Shown here in pieces: positions 18,462 to 27,249 of a DNA stretch of 64,000 bases; the first letter of the stretch is position 1, and the number at the start of each line of letters is the position of its first letter. Source of the stretch: Algoriphagus sp. (GTDB lineage Bacteria > Bacteroidota > Bacteroidia > Cytophagales > Cyclobacteriaceae); contig NZ_JAQWXX010000007.1 of the NCBI RefSeq assembly GCF_029254265.1, forward strand, positions 1-64,000, read 5' to 3'. Position numbers and translations under genes: made by a program. The notes below the pieces were generated by a model. It saw nothing but the letters and a program-made list of their open reading frames with translations. It was not told where the DNA came from and ran no database searches.

Positions 18462-20114
18462 TTATTTTACTTCCAGCAGATAATACTTTTTCCCATAATT
18501 CTGCATCAAGGAATCAAATTCAGGTTTTCCCAGTGAAAGCAGTAAGTCAGGAATATGTCTTGAACTCCAATTTGTAGCCACTACTCGCTTTTTGAAGTTA
18601 GAATGGTCTATGGAATCAAGATACTTATCCTCTAAAATTAATCGGTCATAGTCGTTTATTACTTCTCTGAAAGTAAGTGGAGGAAGATCTACGAAATCAT
18701 ATGACGTGCCCAGCCCAATTCTGATTTTGCTACTCGTGTGAAGATTGCCAATAAAGCCTATTTTCCCATCTGAGGAAAGTTGATTTTCTGTAGCAAAGAT
18801 CTTGACTTGTTGTCCCTGATCAGGTAGTGAAATTCGATAAGTTGCTGTAGAAATGAAAAAAAACAGAAGCAGTAGACTGTAAGAAATGGCTTTTGGGAGC
18901 TTTTCGCCTAGAATAAAAAGCCAAAACAGGTAACCAAAAATTATAATTCCAGCAAGGAATTGAACCCAGATTAAGATTTCGAAATTCATTTGGAAGTTAA
19001 TCCATGCGCTGAAAAGAAGAACAATAAAATTCAGCCCGAGTAAAACCCCTAAGGCTAATTTTAATCCGTGCTTCTTGATTTCAAATTTCGCTTCTACCAA
19101 AAACCAAGCGATCCATACTGCGATCACAGGAGCCACTGGAAGCAAGTACCTTTCGTAAAATTTGCTTGTTAAGGCCCCCATTCCCAAAATGGCTAAAGTC
19201 CAAAAAAGTGCAAAAATGAAAAAAGTGGGATTTTGATTCCAGAGTTTTTGAACCGTTTCCTTGCTTTTTTTCCATCCAAAAAAGACCCAAGGGACAAACA
19301 TGACATTCAACAGGAGCAAAGCGAGAAGCCCATTTTGAAAAATTAGAAGGGCTCGCGAGGTTACACGAGTTCCAACTTGATCATACAGAAAGCTGTCAAG
19401 AAAGGTTGGACCATGAATTTTCCACATTGCGGCAAACCAGAACAGTCCAATCACTGTGCTTAGTACGATGGCTGGAAGATAAAAGAGTGTTTTCCAATGA
19501 ATCCGTTGCCAGGGATTAATCAGAAGCACGAACATGCCTAGTCCACCCAAAGCGGCGGCTGGTAGGCCTTTCACTTCAAAGGCCAACGCCAAGCTGATAT
19601 AGAGGGTCCATAGATATTTTTTAGGAGTAGCATTGCCAAATTTGATTAACCCTGCAAACCCAATCGCACTGGAGGTCATGGTCAATACGAGTAATACATC
19701 AGGGATAGACCGTGTTGCCGAAAATATCAAGACAGGATTTGCGGCCATGATCAAAGCTGAAATTCCAGCGATTTTCCGATCGGCAAATAGCGTTTTTGAA
19801 AGTAAATAGGTCATGCCAACGGTAACAGCACCAGCGAGCAAAAAGAAAAATCGGGAGGCAAGTGGATTTACTCCAAAAATCTTGAAGCCTGCCAGAACTG
19901 TCCAGTAAGTCAGGATCGGTTTCTTGAATCGCAATTCCCCAGAACCCAAATAGGTGGTCAGGTAGTCTCCGTTTTGAAGCATTTTCACCGCGGCATCCGT
20001 GTAATACATTTCGTCCGGATAGTGCATGTGAAAGCTCAATGCAAAAGGTCCAACCAAGACTGTAAAAACAGCCATGACTACCCAGGGATTGATTTCGGAG
20101 ACTTTTAGAGACAT
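18462..20114 (-). CDS. GT39-family membrane glycosyltransferase
   Basis: About 550 residues with many membrane segments and the GT39 signature HYPDEMYYTDAAVKMLQNGD near residue 35, then FKKPILTYW, closely matching ArnT-like lipid A glycosyltransferases. A long C-terminal periplasmic domain follows. The frame is open to a TTG at 20141, but the ATG at 20114 (MSLKVSEINPW) gives the normal N-terminus. It converges with the GT39 gene at 16944 and diverges from the GT2 gene, so all three lie in one glycosylation locus. Confidence 0.9.
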   Translation of the reverse strand: MSLKVSEINPWVVMAVFTVLVGPFALSFHMHYPDEMYYTDAAVKMLQNGDYLTTYLGSGELRFKKPILTYWTVLAGFKIFGVNPLASRFFFLLAGAVTVGMTYLLSKTLFADRKIAGISALIMAANPVLIFSATRSIPDVLLVLTMTSSAIGFAGLIKFGNATPKKYLWTLYISLALAFEVKGLPAAALGGLGMFVLLINPWQRIHWKTLFYLPAIVLSTVIGLFWFAAMWKIHGPTFLDSFLYDQVGTRVTSRALLIFQNGLLALLLLNVMFVPWVFFGWKKSKETVQKLWNQNPTFFIFALFWTLAILGMGALTSKFYERYLLPVAPVIAVWIAWFLVEAKFEIKKHGLKLALGVLLGLNFIVLLFSAWINFQMNFEILIWVQFLAGIIIFGYLFWLFILGEKLPKAISYSLLLLFFFISTATYRISLPDQGQQVKIFATENQLSSDGKIGFIGNLHTSSKIRIGLGTSYDFVDLPPLTFREVINDYDRLILEDKYLDSIDHSNFKKRVVATNWSSRHIPDLLLSLGKPEFDSLMQNYGKKYYLLEVK

Positions 20115-20186
20115 GCCGCAAAGATAAGGTGAAAGGGACAAGAGTCCCCAAATTATATTCTGCTTAATGGTAAGTTCAGAGCTAGT

Positions 20187-20218
20187 TTTGCCGTAGGAAG
20201 TAAAAAACCGTATTTTTG
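20187..20218 (+). promoter_or_regulatory. Promoter of the GT2 gene (TTTG-N20-TATTTTTG)
   Basis: TTTG at 20187-20190 and TATTTTTG at 20211-20218, 16 bp before the ATG. Confidence 0.65.
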
Positions 20219-20233
20219 ACCAAATTTTAGTCC

Positions 20234-21220
20234 ATGAGCAAGCCCCTATTGTCCGTTGTCATTACCGTTTTCAACGAAGAAGAAAATATCAAACCACTTT
20301 TAGATCAAACTTATGCCGCATTATCGGCTATTGACTATGAGGTGATTTTAATTGAAGATGGTTCCACTGATGGAACAGTTCGGGAGGTAAAGAAATATGC
20401 AAATGAGCGTACTAAGCTCATTATTTTCAACCGGAATTATGGACAGACCACTGCACTTGCAGCAGGTATTGACATGGCGACAGGCACTTATATCGCTACC
20501 ATGGACGGGGATCTGCAAAATGATCCAACAGACCTTCCTATGATGCTGAATAAATCAATCAATGAGGATTGGGATGTAGTAGCAGGCCGTAGAGCCAATC
20601 GAAAAGATGGCTTTGTACTGCGAAAAATCCCAAGTAAGATCGCAAACTGGGTGATTCGAAATACTACAAAAGTGTACTTGAAAGATTACGGCTGTACGCT
20701 CCGTGTCTATAAAGCTGAAATCGCACAGGGAATGGGACTCTATGGAGAATTGCATCGATTCATTCCTGTATTGGCCAAACAGCAAGGCGCTCGAATGACT
20801 GAGGTAGATGTGAAGCATCATCCTCGAATCCATGGCGAATCGAAATATGGTCTTAGCCGGACCTTCAAGGTAATGGCTGACTTGATCTTGATGCTCTTTT
20901 TTCAAAAGTACTTCCAGCGACCGATTCACTTATTCGGTGGAATCGGCTTGATGGCATTTTTGATTGGTATTTTGATCAATTTTTACTTATTAATCCTGAA
21001 AATTCTCGGAGAGGACATCTGGGGCCGACCGATTATGATTCTCGGCTTTATATTAGTTTTAGGGGGTATTCAATTTATCACTACGGGTATCATTGCGGAG
21101 ATTATTGTTAGAACATATTTCGAATCTCAGAATAAAAAGACCTATACGGTGAAGTCGGTGTTTCAGGGAAGTACGGAAAGTCAGCATTCGGAAATTGGAA
21201 GTTTAAAATCAGAAGTCTGA
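20234..21220 (+). CDS. GT2 polyprenyl-phosphate glycosyltransferase
   Basis: The cytoplasmic GT-A domain opens with LSVVITVFNEEENI and has IEDGSTDGT and the DxD-type ATMDGDLQNDP. HPRIHGESKYG follows, and two C-terminal membrane segments (about 232-253 and 266-290) end the protein. This is the DPM1/GtrB/ArnC architecture: it loads a sugar onto undecaprenyl phosphate. With two GT39 enzymes alongside that use such donors, the sequence supports a lipid-linked sugar relay. Confidence 0.92.
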   Translation: MSKPLLSVVITVFNEEENIKPLLDQTYAALSAIDYEVILIEDGSTDGTVREVKKYANERTKLIIFNRNYGQTTALAAGIDMATGTYIATMDGDLQNDPTDLPMMLNKSINEDWDVVAGRRANRKDGFVLRKIPSKIANWVIRNTTKVYLKDYGCTLRVYKAEIAQGMGLYGELHRFIPVLAKQQGARMTEVDVKHHPRIHGESKYGLSRTFKVMADLILMLFFQKYFQRPIHLFGGIGLMAFLIGILINFYLLILKILGEDIWGRPIMILGFILVLGGIQFITTGIIAEIIVRTYFESQNKKTYTVKSVFQGSTESQHSEIGSLKSEV

Positions 21221-21238
21221 AAGGAACTGCCTTAAATT

Positions 21239-22114
21239 TTGAAAAGATATAAAAAGCAATTCCAAACTGTCCTGAAGCTTTTGCTGACTGCTTTGGCGCT
21301 TTATTTGGTTTTCAGAAAAATCGATACCAATCAATTACTCGAAATTACCAAAACCATCCAATGGCTTTGGTTGATTCCTGCAGTGATTCTTTTTATGTTG
21401 AGTAAAGTAGCTACTGCTATTCGGCTCAACCAATACTTCAAAAATATCGGGCTCCAGCTTTCTGAAAAACTTAATTTCAGACTTTATCTGATCGGGATGT
21501 TTTATAACCTGTTTCTTCCCGGCGGAATTGGAGGGGATGGCTACAAAATCTATCTGCTAAATAAGTACTTCAAAACTCCCGTCAAAAAATTGGTTCAAGC
21601 TGCTTTGTTAGATCGTCTGGGAGGCTTGGTGGCGATTGTATTTTTACTTTTTGGATTTTTCCTGCTAGTGGAGATTGAGGTTGATTTCTTGGAAACTTCC
21701 GGCTGGAATGGATTGATGGTTGTAGGATTAATTCTGACTCTTCCATCTTTCTGGCTTCTTCAAAAGTTGGTTTTCAGAGACTTTCTCCCCTCTTTTTGGT
21801 CGGCTAATGCCTGGTCTATGGCAGGTCAAATCGCCCAATTGATTTGCGCATGGTTTATTTTATGGAGTCTGGGGATTACCGAAAATATCCTGTCTTACCA
21901 ATTAGTGTTTTTGCTTTCCTCGATCGTAGCTGTATTGCCCCTGACTATAGGAGGTGTTGGTGCTCGGGAGTTGGTTTTTATCTACGCACATACTTATGTG
22001 GGGATTTCAGAAACTGTCGCAGTAGCTTTTAGTTTGATCTTTTTCCTGATTTCAGCAGTGGTTTCTTTGCTGGGAGTTTTTGTGAAGGTAGATTTAGGAG
22101 AAGAAAATCAATAG
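21239..22114 (+). CDS. AglD/YbhN-type membrane protein (LPG synthase TM family)
   Basis: A 291-residue protein with 7-8 membrane segments and the family motifs LPGGIGGDGYKIYLL near 94 and PLTIGGVGARELVFI near 240. Members are membrane-only relatives of the MprF flippase domain and often sit with polyprenyl-phosphate glycosyltransferases. The start is a TTG at 21239, 18 nt after the GT2 stop; the next Met is around residue 52 and would delete the first membrane segment. A role in lipid-linked sugar handling or flipping is inferred from context. Confidence 0.85.
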   Translation: MKRYKKQFQTVLKLLLTALALYLVFRKIDTNQLLEITKTIQWLWLIPAVILFMLSKVATAIRLNQYFKNIGLQLSEKLNFRLYLIGMFYNLFLPGGIGGDGYKIYLLNKYFKTPVKKLVQAALLDRLGGLVAIVFLLFGFFLLVEIEVDFLETSGWNGLMVVGLILTLPSFWLLQKLVFRDFLPSFWSANAWSMAGQIAQLICAWFILWSLGITENILSYQLVFLLSSIVAVLPLTIGGVGARELVFIYAHTYVGISETVAVAFSLIFFLISAVVSLLGVFVKVDLGEENQ

Positions 22115-22136
22115 TGCTTGATTTTCAGTTGTTTTA

Positions 22137-22153
22137 CAGCCTTTTTAAGGCTG
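22137..22153 (+). terminator. Short hairpin after the glycosylation operon
   Basis: CAGCCTT/AAGGCTG with a TTT loop; there is no clear T-run, so terminator function is uncertain. Confidence 0.35.
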
Positions 22154-22353
22154 ATTCAGCGCTTCCTATTCGATCAATTGGTAGAGTCTGAGCTTATCCA
22201 AAAGGATCTAACATTACTTTAGATGATATCAAGGCTACGCATAGGTTTCTTGGTGTATAGGAAATGAGTCTTCTCTTCTCTCAGACAGGTTTATGATATA
22301 GGCATAAATGGGATAATGCAAAATATGAAAAAGGCTTTTGGAGTTTCTTTTAG

Positions 22354-23520
22354 TTAATCTAGCACAATACTGAAAAGACTAAATGTGAGTGAATCTTCCT
22401 CCTCAAGTTCCGTGTCATTTAAAATATACATGCCCTCCTTGCCAAAATGTATGTACAAGTGATTGAACTCAGATACATCCATAGTGTGTAGCTGATTCCC
22501 TTCTTCATCCATAAACAGCAAGAAGTTCTTGTTCTTAGGGTGAAACATTTTGTACGAATTTGAGGTCACAACATCATAATCTGCTTCCGATAAGCCCTGG
22601 CGATAATGCCTGATGTACAACTTGCGAAAAGGGTCATAATAAACAGTGAAAAATGAATTTTCGGTGTAGTACTCTTTTTTCCATTCGCCTAAGTTTACAC
22701 CCTTACGATTTTCAAGTGATACAAATTGATTTTTAGGAGTCGCTTTAAGTCTTTTGATAGATTCAAAGTCTTTGGTAATAATCAAATCGTCAAGAATAGG
22801 GAAGTTGATGATATAATCTTTTGTTTCAGGATTATAATCCATGGATATCAGCAGATCATAAGCATTCACTTTTTCATTCAAATACTCTTTTGGGAGAGGA
22901 AGTTTCTGTTCAAATTGCTGCAGATTTAGACTGAAAAGTCCTAAGCTTTTTTCCAGTTTTTGATATTGAAATGGAGGTTTACCATATACTTCGAGCATAT
23001 TAAGGACGGATACAATTTTGTCTGACTTAATGGCAAATTTAAGAGCGCCTGAAAGTGGCTTTGGAGCCTCTTGAATAAGTCTTGCTAATTTTTGACTGCG
23101 GATAACCTGAGAATTTTCTATTACAAAAATTTCCTCATTGCGACGATCAAAATATAAAAAACCATCCCGATTATTGGGGATGAAATGATTTTGACCTGTG
23201 GAGCTCTGTCCTCTTAATCCTTCGATTTTTGAAACTTTCAGATAGGAAACAGGCTCTCCACCTTTTTTCAGGTCAAAAGTCCCGATTCCGTCACTTGTTT
23301 GAATATAAAAGTATGAGTTTGCCTTATCTGAATAAAAAAGGGGGTTGCCTTGAAGTTTTGGGAAACCATTTGAAATATCTAGAGAAACATTTTTAGAGAA
23401 TTCAATTTCGAGAGTTGTCTTTTTATCTGAATTGTTTTCTGAAACCATATTTTGTCCACAGGCAAAATAAATTCCCGGTAAAAAGAGTAAGCAAACCAGA
23501 CGCTGAATGAAAGTTCTCAT
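22354..23520 (-). CDS. DUF4221-family lipoprotein
   Basis: A 388-residue protein with a lipoprotein signal ending YFAC. The body shows repeated beta-strand patterns like a propeller (for example YFYIQTSDGIGTFDL, DGFLYFDRRNEEIFVIE, FLLFMDEEGNQLHTMD), as in DUF4221 proteins of Bacteroidota. Function unknown; surface or periplasmic anchoring is predicted from the lipobox. It follows the small cysteine peptide gene on the same strand, with a strong hairpin between them. Confidence 0.75.
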   Translation of the reverse strand: MRTFIQRLVCLLFLPGIYFACGQNMVSENNSDKKTTLEIEFSKNVSLDISNGFPKLQGNPLFYSDKANSYFYIQTSDGIGTFDLKKGGEPVSYLKVSKIEGLRGQSSTGQNHFIPNNRDGFLYFDRRNEEIFVIENSQVIRSQKLARLIQEAPKPLSGALKFAIKSDKIVSVLNMLEVYGKPPFQYQKLEKSLGLFSLNLQQFEQKLPLPKEYLNEKVNAYDLLISMDYNPETKDYIINFPILDDLIITKDFESIKRLKATPKNQFVSLENRKGVNLGEWKKEYYTENSFFTVYYDPFRKLYIRHYRQGLSEADYDVVTSNSYKMFHPKNKNFLLFMDEEGNQLHTMDVSEFNHLYIHFGKEGMYILNDTELEEEDSLTFSLFSIVLD

Positions 23521-23553
23521 AAAAGTTATTTAGTGATTGTCAGTATTATATAA

Positions 23554-23580
23554 AGTTCCCCTCAGATTTTGAGGGGAACT
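23554..23580 (-). terminator. Hairpin between peptide and DUF4221 genes
   Basis: Perfect 11-bp arms AGTTCCCCTCA/TGAGGGGAACT with a 5-nt loop. On the minus strand it is followed by a weak T-rich stretch, so it may be an attenuating terminator giving more peptide than lipoprotein message. Confidence 0.65.
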
Positions 23581-23592
23581 GGCATTTTTAGA

Positions 23593-23823
23593 CTACCCCA
23601 GTGAAGGAGGAGTCGGTCCATCCTTTTCTACAAAGCAGTCACCTGGAAGCCCTGGTTCACCAGGAGGAGGTGATGGAAGCTCTACACATTGATTAATTAA
23701 CTCAATACAAAATCCCGCAACGTAAGTCCGCCCTGAAACAGGTGTGAAATTGCAGCCTTTACCAATGCTAGTACTCACGGTACCTAGCAAAATAAACGCA
23801 AAAAATAAACTGAATTTTTTCAT
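23593..23823 (-). CDS. Small secreted four-cysteine peptide
   Basis: A 76-residue precursor: MKKFSLFFAFILLGTVSTS is a signal peptide, and the mature part carries four cysteines (GCNF, GFCIE, NQCVE, GDCFV) and a proline/glycine-rich segment PSPPPGEPGLPG. The ATG at 23823 is chosen because it starts the signal peptide; the frame extends further upstream. I do not recognise the family. The arrangement, a small exported peptide before a propeller-like lipoprotein, recalls the NVEALA-peptide/BF3164-lipoprotein pairs of Bacteroidota, although the NVEALA motif is absent. Confidence 0.7.
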   Translation of the reverse strand: MKKFSLFFAFILLGTVSTSIGKGCNFTPVSGRTYVAGFCIELINQCVELPSPPPGEPGLPGDCFVEKDGPTPPSLG

Positions 23824-23968
23824 AATCTTAAAGTTTGAAATTCGTACAACCATTGGCCAAGGTCATCTATCATCTTCAGGACCTTCCTGAGAACTTAAGA
23901 CATCTCAACATATTATTATTATTATTCGCCAAATTTTAGTTTGAAAAAAACTATTTTTTTAAAATTCA

Positions 23969-23986
23969 ATACCCAATTATGGGTAT
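23969..23986. promoter_or_regulatory. Dyad symmetry, operator candidate
   Basis: ATACCCAATTATGGGTAT has perfect 7-bp arms around a 4-nt centre. It sits in the divergent region between the peptide gene and pyrF, about 60 bp before the pyrF ATG. No regulator is assigned. Confidence 0.4.
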
Positions 23987-23996
23987 TTTTCAAGGG

Positions 23997-24027
23997 TTTT
24001 TGATCTCGTTTGGATTCCCTATTTTTG
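23997..24027 (+). promoter_or_regulatory. pyrF promoter (TTTG-N17-TATTTTTG)
   Basis: A T-rich TTTTTG ending at 24002 and TATTTTTG at 24020-24027, about 20 bp before the pyrF ATG. Confidence 0.6.
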
Positions 24028-24047
24028 TCCTAATCCAAATTTAGCAT

Positions 24048-24866
24048 ATGACCAGAGCCGAGCTTTTCTCCCAAATCCAGCAAAAATCATCTTTTCTCTG
24101 CGTAGGTCTTGACCCTGATTTGGAAAAAATCCCGAAGCACCTTCTCTCAGAATCCGATCCGATTTTTAGCTTTTGCAAAGCGATTGTGGAGGAGACAGCA
24201 GACTTTGCAGTGGCTTATAAGCCAAACATTGCCTTCTTTGAAGCGCTTGGCCCCAAAGGTTGGGAAAGCTTGCAGAAAGTTTTGGAGATCATTCCCAAGG
24301 ATATTTTCACTATTGCGGATGCGAAGCGAGGAGATATTGGAAATACTTCCAAACTCTATGCGAAGGCTTTTTTCGAAACGATGGATTTTGATTCGATCAC
24401 AGTGGCTCCTTACATGGGTGCAGATTCTGTTTCGCCTTTTTTAGAGTTTCAGAATAAGTGGGTGATTTTGTTGGCACTGACCTCGAACGCTGGTTCATCA
24501 GATTTTCAACTGATCGAGGATAAAGCCGGAAAGCCGCTTTACCAGTCAGTTTTGGAAAAAAGTCAAGAATGGGGCACTCCTGAAAACTTGATGTTTGTGG
24601 TAGGCGCTACACGGGGAGAATTGATAGGTGAAGTACGCAAAATTGCGCCACAGCATTTTTTCCTAGTTCCTGGAGTTGGAGCACAGGGAGGAAGCCTCTC
24701 TGAAGTCGCAAAATATGGAATGAATTCCACCTGCGGGCTTTTGGTCAATTCGAGCAGAGGGATCATTTATGCTTCAAAGGAAAAAGACTTTGCGATAGCC
24801 GCAAAAAGAGAAGCTCAAGTTCTTCAAGAGGAAATGAAGGGGTTGTTGGAAAAGTATTTGGGTTAA
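24048..24866 (+). CDS. pyrF: Orotidine 5'-phosphate decarboxylase
   Basis: Last step of UMP synthesis. The 272-residue protein is of the longer (type 2) bacterial form: [14 protein letters not shown] at the start, the catalytic [11 protein letters not shown] near 89, and [14 protein letters not shown] then [11 protein letters not shown] for phosphate binding. It stands alone here. Confidence 0.95.
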   Translation: MTRAELFSQIQQKSSFLCVGLDPDLEKIPKHLLSESDPIFSFCKAIVEETADFAVAYKPNIAFFEALGPKGWESLQKVLEIIPKDIFTIADAKRGDIGNTSKLYAKAFFETMDFDSITVAPYMGADSVSPFLEFQNKWVILLALTSNAGSSDFQLIEDKAGKPLYQSVLEKSQEWGTPENLMFVVGATRGELIGEVRKIAPQHFFLVPGVGAQGGSLSEVAKYGMNSTCGLLVNSSRGIIYASKEKDFAIAAKREAQVLQEEMKGLLEKYLG

Positions 24867-25134
24867 AATTTGAGCTCCTTATCCTAATTGGTTTTTATAA
24901 GCAACCTGCCTGTATTTAATTCCCTTTGACTTTAAGGACGGAAGACAGGAGATCGAAGTAGCCATACTCAGTACTTTCCCCAATCTTTGATTTGTCAAGT
25001 ATTTCTTCTGGGTTTGTGGCTTACACATCATTTCTGACTTTAACTCAACCAATATCTCTTAAAATCACAAAAATCATTTTTTGAATCTTAACTTTTTCTT
25101 TTATATTCCATAAACTTTTAGTCTACAATTGTTT

Positions 25135-26442
25135 ATGGTTTTTAGAGAGGATTTTTTACAACTCGTCTGGAAGTATCAGTACTTCGACAAAAAGGAACTC
25201 CAAGGCGTTAAGGGAGAAGCTATCCGGATTATTCAGGTTGGATTTCATAATCTGAGCGAAGGCCCCGATTTCAGAGATTCAGTGGTTGAGATTGATGGGA
25301 TTGCCTTCCATGGTCATGTGGAGGTACATCGATTGGCTTCAGACTGGAAGCAGCATGCCCATGGAGGAGATCCGGCTTATAATTCAGTTGTGCTCCATGT
25401 GGTTTGGGAAAATGATCAAGAGGTACTTCGGAATGACGGCACACCGATGCCTACGCTGGAATTGAAGGGGAAAATTTTTCTGGAGATCTGGCGAAATTAT
25501 GAGCGGATGTTGGATTATAAAGCTGATTTACCCTGTGCGCATGGGGTGAAAGATGTTCCAGACATTATTCGATTTTCTACCTTGGAAAAGGCTCTTGTGG
25601 AGCGATTGCAGGAAAAATCAGAGGTGATCCTAAGGCTACTTGATCAGACTAAAGGGGATTGGGAGGAGACTGCCTATCGCTGGCTTTTCAATGCCTTTGG
25701 ATTCAAGGTTAATTCTCAAGCGATGCTGGAATTGGCAGAGCGAGTTCCTTATAAAATGCTCCTGAAACATCGGAATCAGCCCACTGTTTTGGAAGCTATG
25801 CTCTTTGGTCAGGCTGGTTTATTACCAGTGCATTCCGATGAACCCTATGTCCAATTTTTGATTAGGGAGTATGAGTTTTATCAGAAAAAATATGGGTGGA
25901 CAGATTCAATGAAGAGACAGCATTGGACTTTTATGGGCGTTCGTCCGACGAATTTCCCCAGTCTTCGGATCGCTCAATTGGTCGCGATCTTAGCTCAAGC
26001 TCCGAGCTTACTTCAGGCGGTTATGGAGGATTCCAGAGACTTTTCTGCCTTTCGAAAATTGCTACAAATCACCCCGAGTGATTATTGGAAGCATCATTAC
26101 AATTTTGGGAAACCGACTGAAAAGGCTTCTTCGAAAGGCGTTTCAAGTTCGGTATTGCAGCTTTTGGTGATTAATTATGTGGTTCCACTTTGGTTTACAT
26201 ACGGGCGATTTTTCCAACAACCGGATTGGCAGGAGCGCTGTTTTGACTTGCTTCAAGAGCTTTCTGCAGAATCAAATTTTATCATTCGGAAATTCGAAGC
26301 AGTTGGTTGGAATGCAGAAAATGGTTTTGATTCACAAGGAATGATTGGGCAGTTTAAAACCTATTGTCAACCAAAAAAATGCTTGCAATGTAAGATTGCA
26401 CAGAGCCTGATTAAATCGGATTCCAAAGCAGGTGTTGGCTAA
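25135..26442 (+). CDS. DUF2851-family protein
   Basis: About 435 residues, soluble, with the family N-terminus FREDFLQLVWKYQYFDKKEL, GFHNLSEGPDFRDS, then HGHVEVHRLASDW, and a C-terminal CLQCKIAQSLI cysteine pair. DUF2851 is widespread in Bacteroidota and has no established function. The conserved acidic and His residues near the N-terminus resemble a nuclease-like core, but that is inference. The ATG at 25135 is taken over a TTG two codons upstream. Confidence 0.88.
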   Translation: MVFREDFLQLVWKYQYFDKKELQGVKGEAIRIIQVGFHNLSEGPDFRDSVVEIDGIAFHGHVEVHRLASDWKQHAHGGDPAYNSVVLHVVWENDQEVLRNDGTPMPTLELKGKIFLEIWRNYERMLDYKADLPCAHGVKDVPDIIRFSTLEKALVERLQEKSEVILRLLDQTKGDWEETAYRWLFNAFGFKVNSQAMLELAERVPYKMLLKHRNQPTVLEAMLFGQAGLLPVHSDEPYVQFLIREYEFYQKKYGWTDSMKRQHWTFMGVRPTNFPSLRIAQLVAILAQAPSLLQAVMEDSRDFSAFRKLLQITPSDYWKHHYNFGKPTEKASSKGVSSSVLQLLVINYVVPLWFTYGRFFQQPDWQERCFDLLQELSAESNFIIRKFEAVGWNAENGFDSQGMIGQFKTYCQPKKCLQCKIAQSLIKSDSKAGVG

Positions 26443-26465
26443 GCTCGTGAAAAGCCGTATTTTTG
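26435..26465 (+). promoter_or_regulatory. Promoter of the NeuD-like gene
   Basis: TTG at 26435-26437 and TATTTTTG at 26458-26465 (spacing 20), about 20 bp before the ATG and overlapping the end of the DUF2851 gene. Confidence 0.6.
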
Positions 26466-26485
26466 CACCCTGAATTAAAGCAATT

Positions 26486-27121
26486 ATGGAAAAACCAGTA
26501 ATCATCTTTGGAGCGAAAGGAATCGCACATCCTGCATTAGAGATCTTCAACAGCAATAATGTAGTGGTATTTGGATTTTTGGAAGAGGATGAAAAACTCC
26601 ATGGAACTGAAATTAATACAGTTTCAGTTTTGGGGAATACAGAAGATGATGGTTTCCTCAAGTTAATTGGGCAGAAAGCAGAAGCATTTGTTGCAGTTGA
26701 TGATACCAAATACAGGAAATTCTTGGTAGAAATGCTTCACGATCGCAGAAAAGTGCAGCCAGTAAATGCGATTCACCAAACAGCTTATATTTCTTCTGAT
26801 GCTACTATTGGGCATGGCAACTTTATCAATGCCAAAGTCAATATTGGGACAGCAGCTACTATTGGAAGCCATTGTATTTTGCATTCTGGAGCCATTATTG
26901 ATCATCATGCCAAGCTTGGGGATTTCGTTCAGGTAGGAGCAGGGTCTGTGATTAATGCAGACGTAACTGTCGAAGAAGGCGCTTTTATTGGAAGTGGTGT
27001 TACTATAATTTCTGGTGTCACCATTGGTAAAAATGCCCGAGTAGGTGCTGGATCAGTGGTGATTTCCACTGTTGGAAACGGCGAGACTGTATTCGGAAAT
27101 CCTGCGGCAAAAGTGAAGTAA
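26486..27121 (+). CDS. NeuD/PglD-like sugar O- or N-acyltransferase
   Basis: A 211-residue protein with an N-terminal Rossmann-like PglD domain (PVIIFGAKGIAHPALEI) and a left-handed beta-helix of hexapeptide repeats (ISSDATIGHGNFI, GSHCILHSGAIIDHHAKLGD, GSGVTIISGVTIGKNARVGA). The His in IDHHAKLGD fits the catalytic position of PglD-type acyltransferases. Substrate unknown; usually amino-sugars of surface glycans. No glycan cluster is adjacent, so it may act with the locus at 17-22 kb. Confidence 0.85.
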   Translation: MEKPVIIFGAKGIAHPALEIFNSNNVVVFGFLEEDEKLHGTEINTVSVLGNTEDDGFLKLIGQKAEAFVAVDDTKYRKFLVEMLHDRRKVQPVNAIHQTAYISSDATIGHGNFINAKVNIGTAATIGSHCILHSGAIIDHHAKLGDFVQVGAGSVINADVTVEEGAFIGSGVTIISGVTIGKNARVGAGSVVISTVGNGETVFGNPAAKVK

Positions 27122-27225
27122 AATTACCAGTTAGGTTTCGGCTTTACGAAATTGAGCTAAGCATAAAAGGTTTTCATGATGGAAAATCTAAGATCTAAAA
27201 TCATATATCTAAAATTCTAAAAACA

Positions 27226-27241
27226 CCCTGCCGAAACAGGG
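27226..27241 (+). other. Small hairpin before trhO
   Basis: CCCTG/CAGGG with a 6-nt loop ends 8 nt before the trhO ATG. It could block the start or be part of a dispersed spacer. Weak evidence. Confidence 0.25.
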
Positions 27242-27249
27242 CGCTAGTT

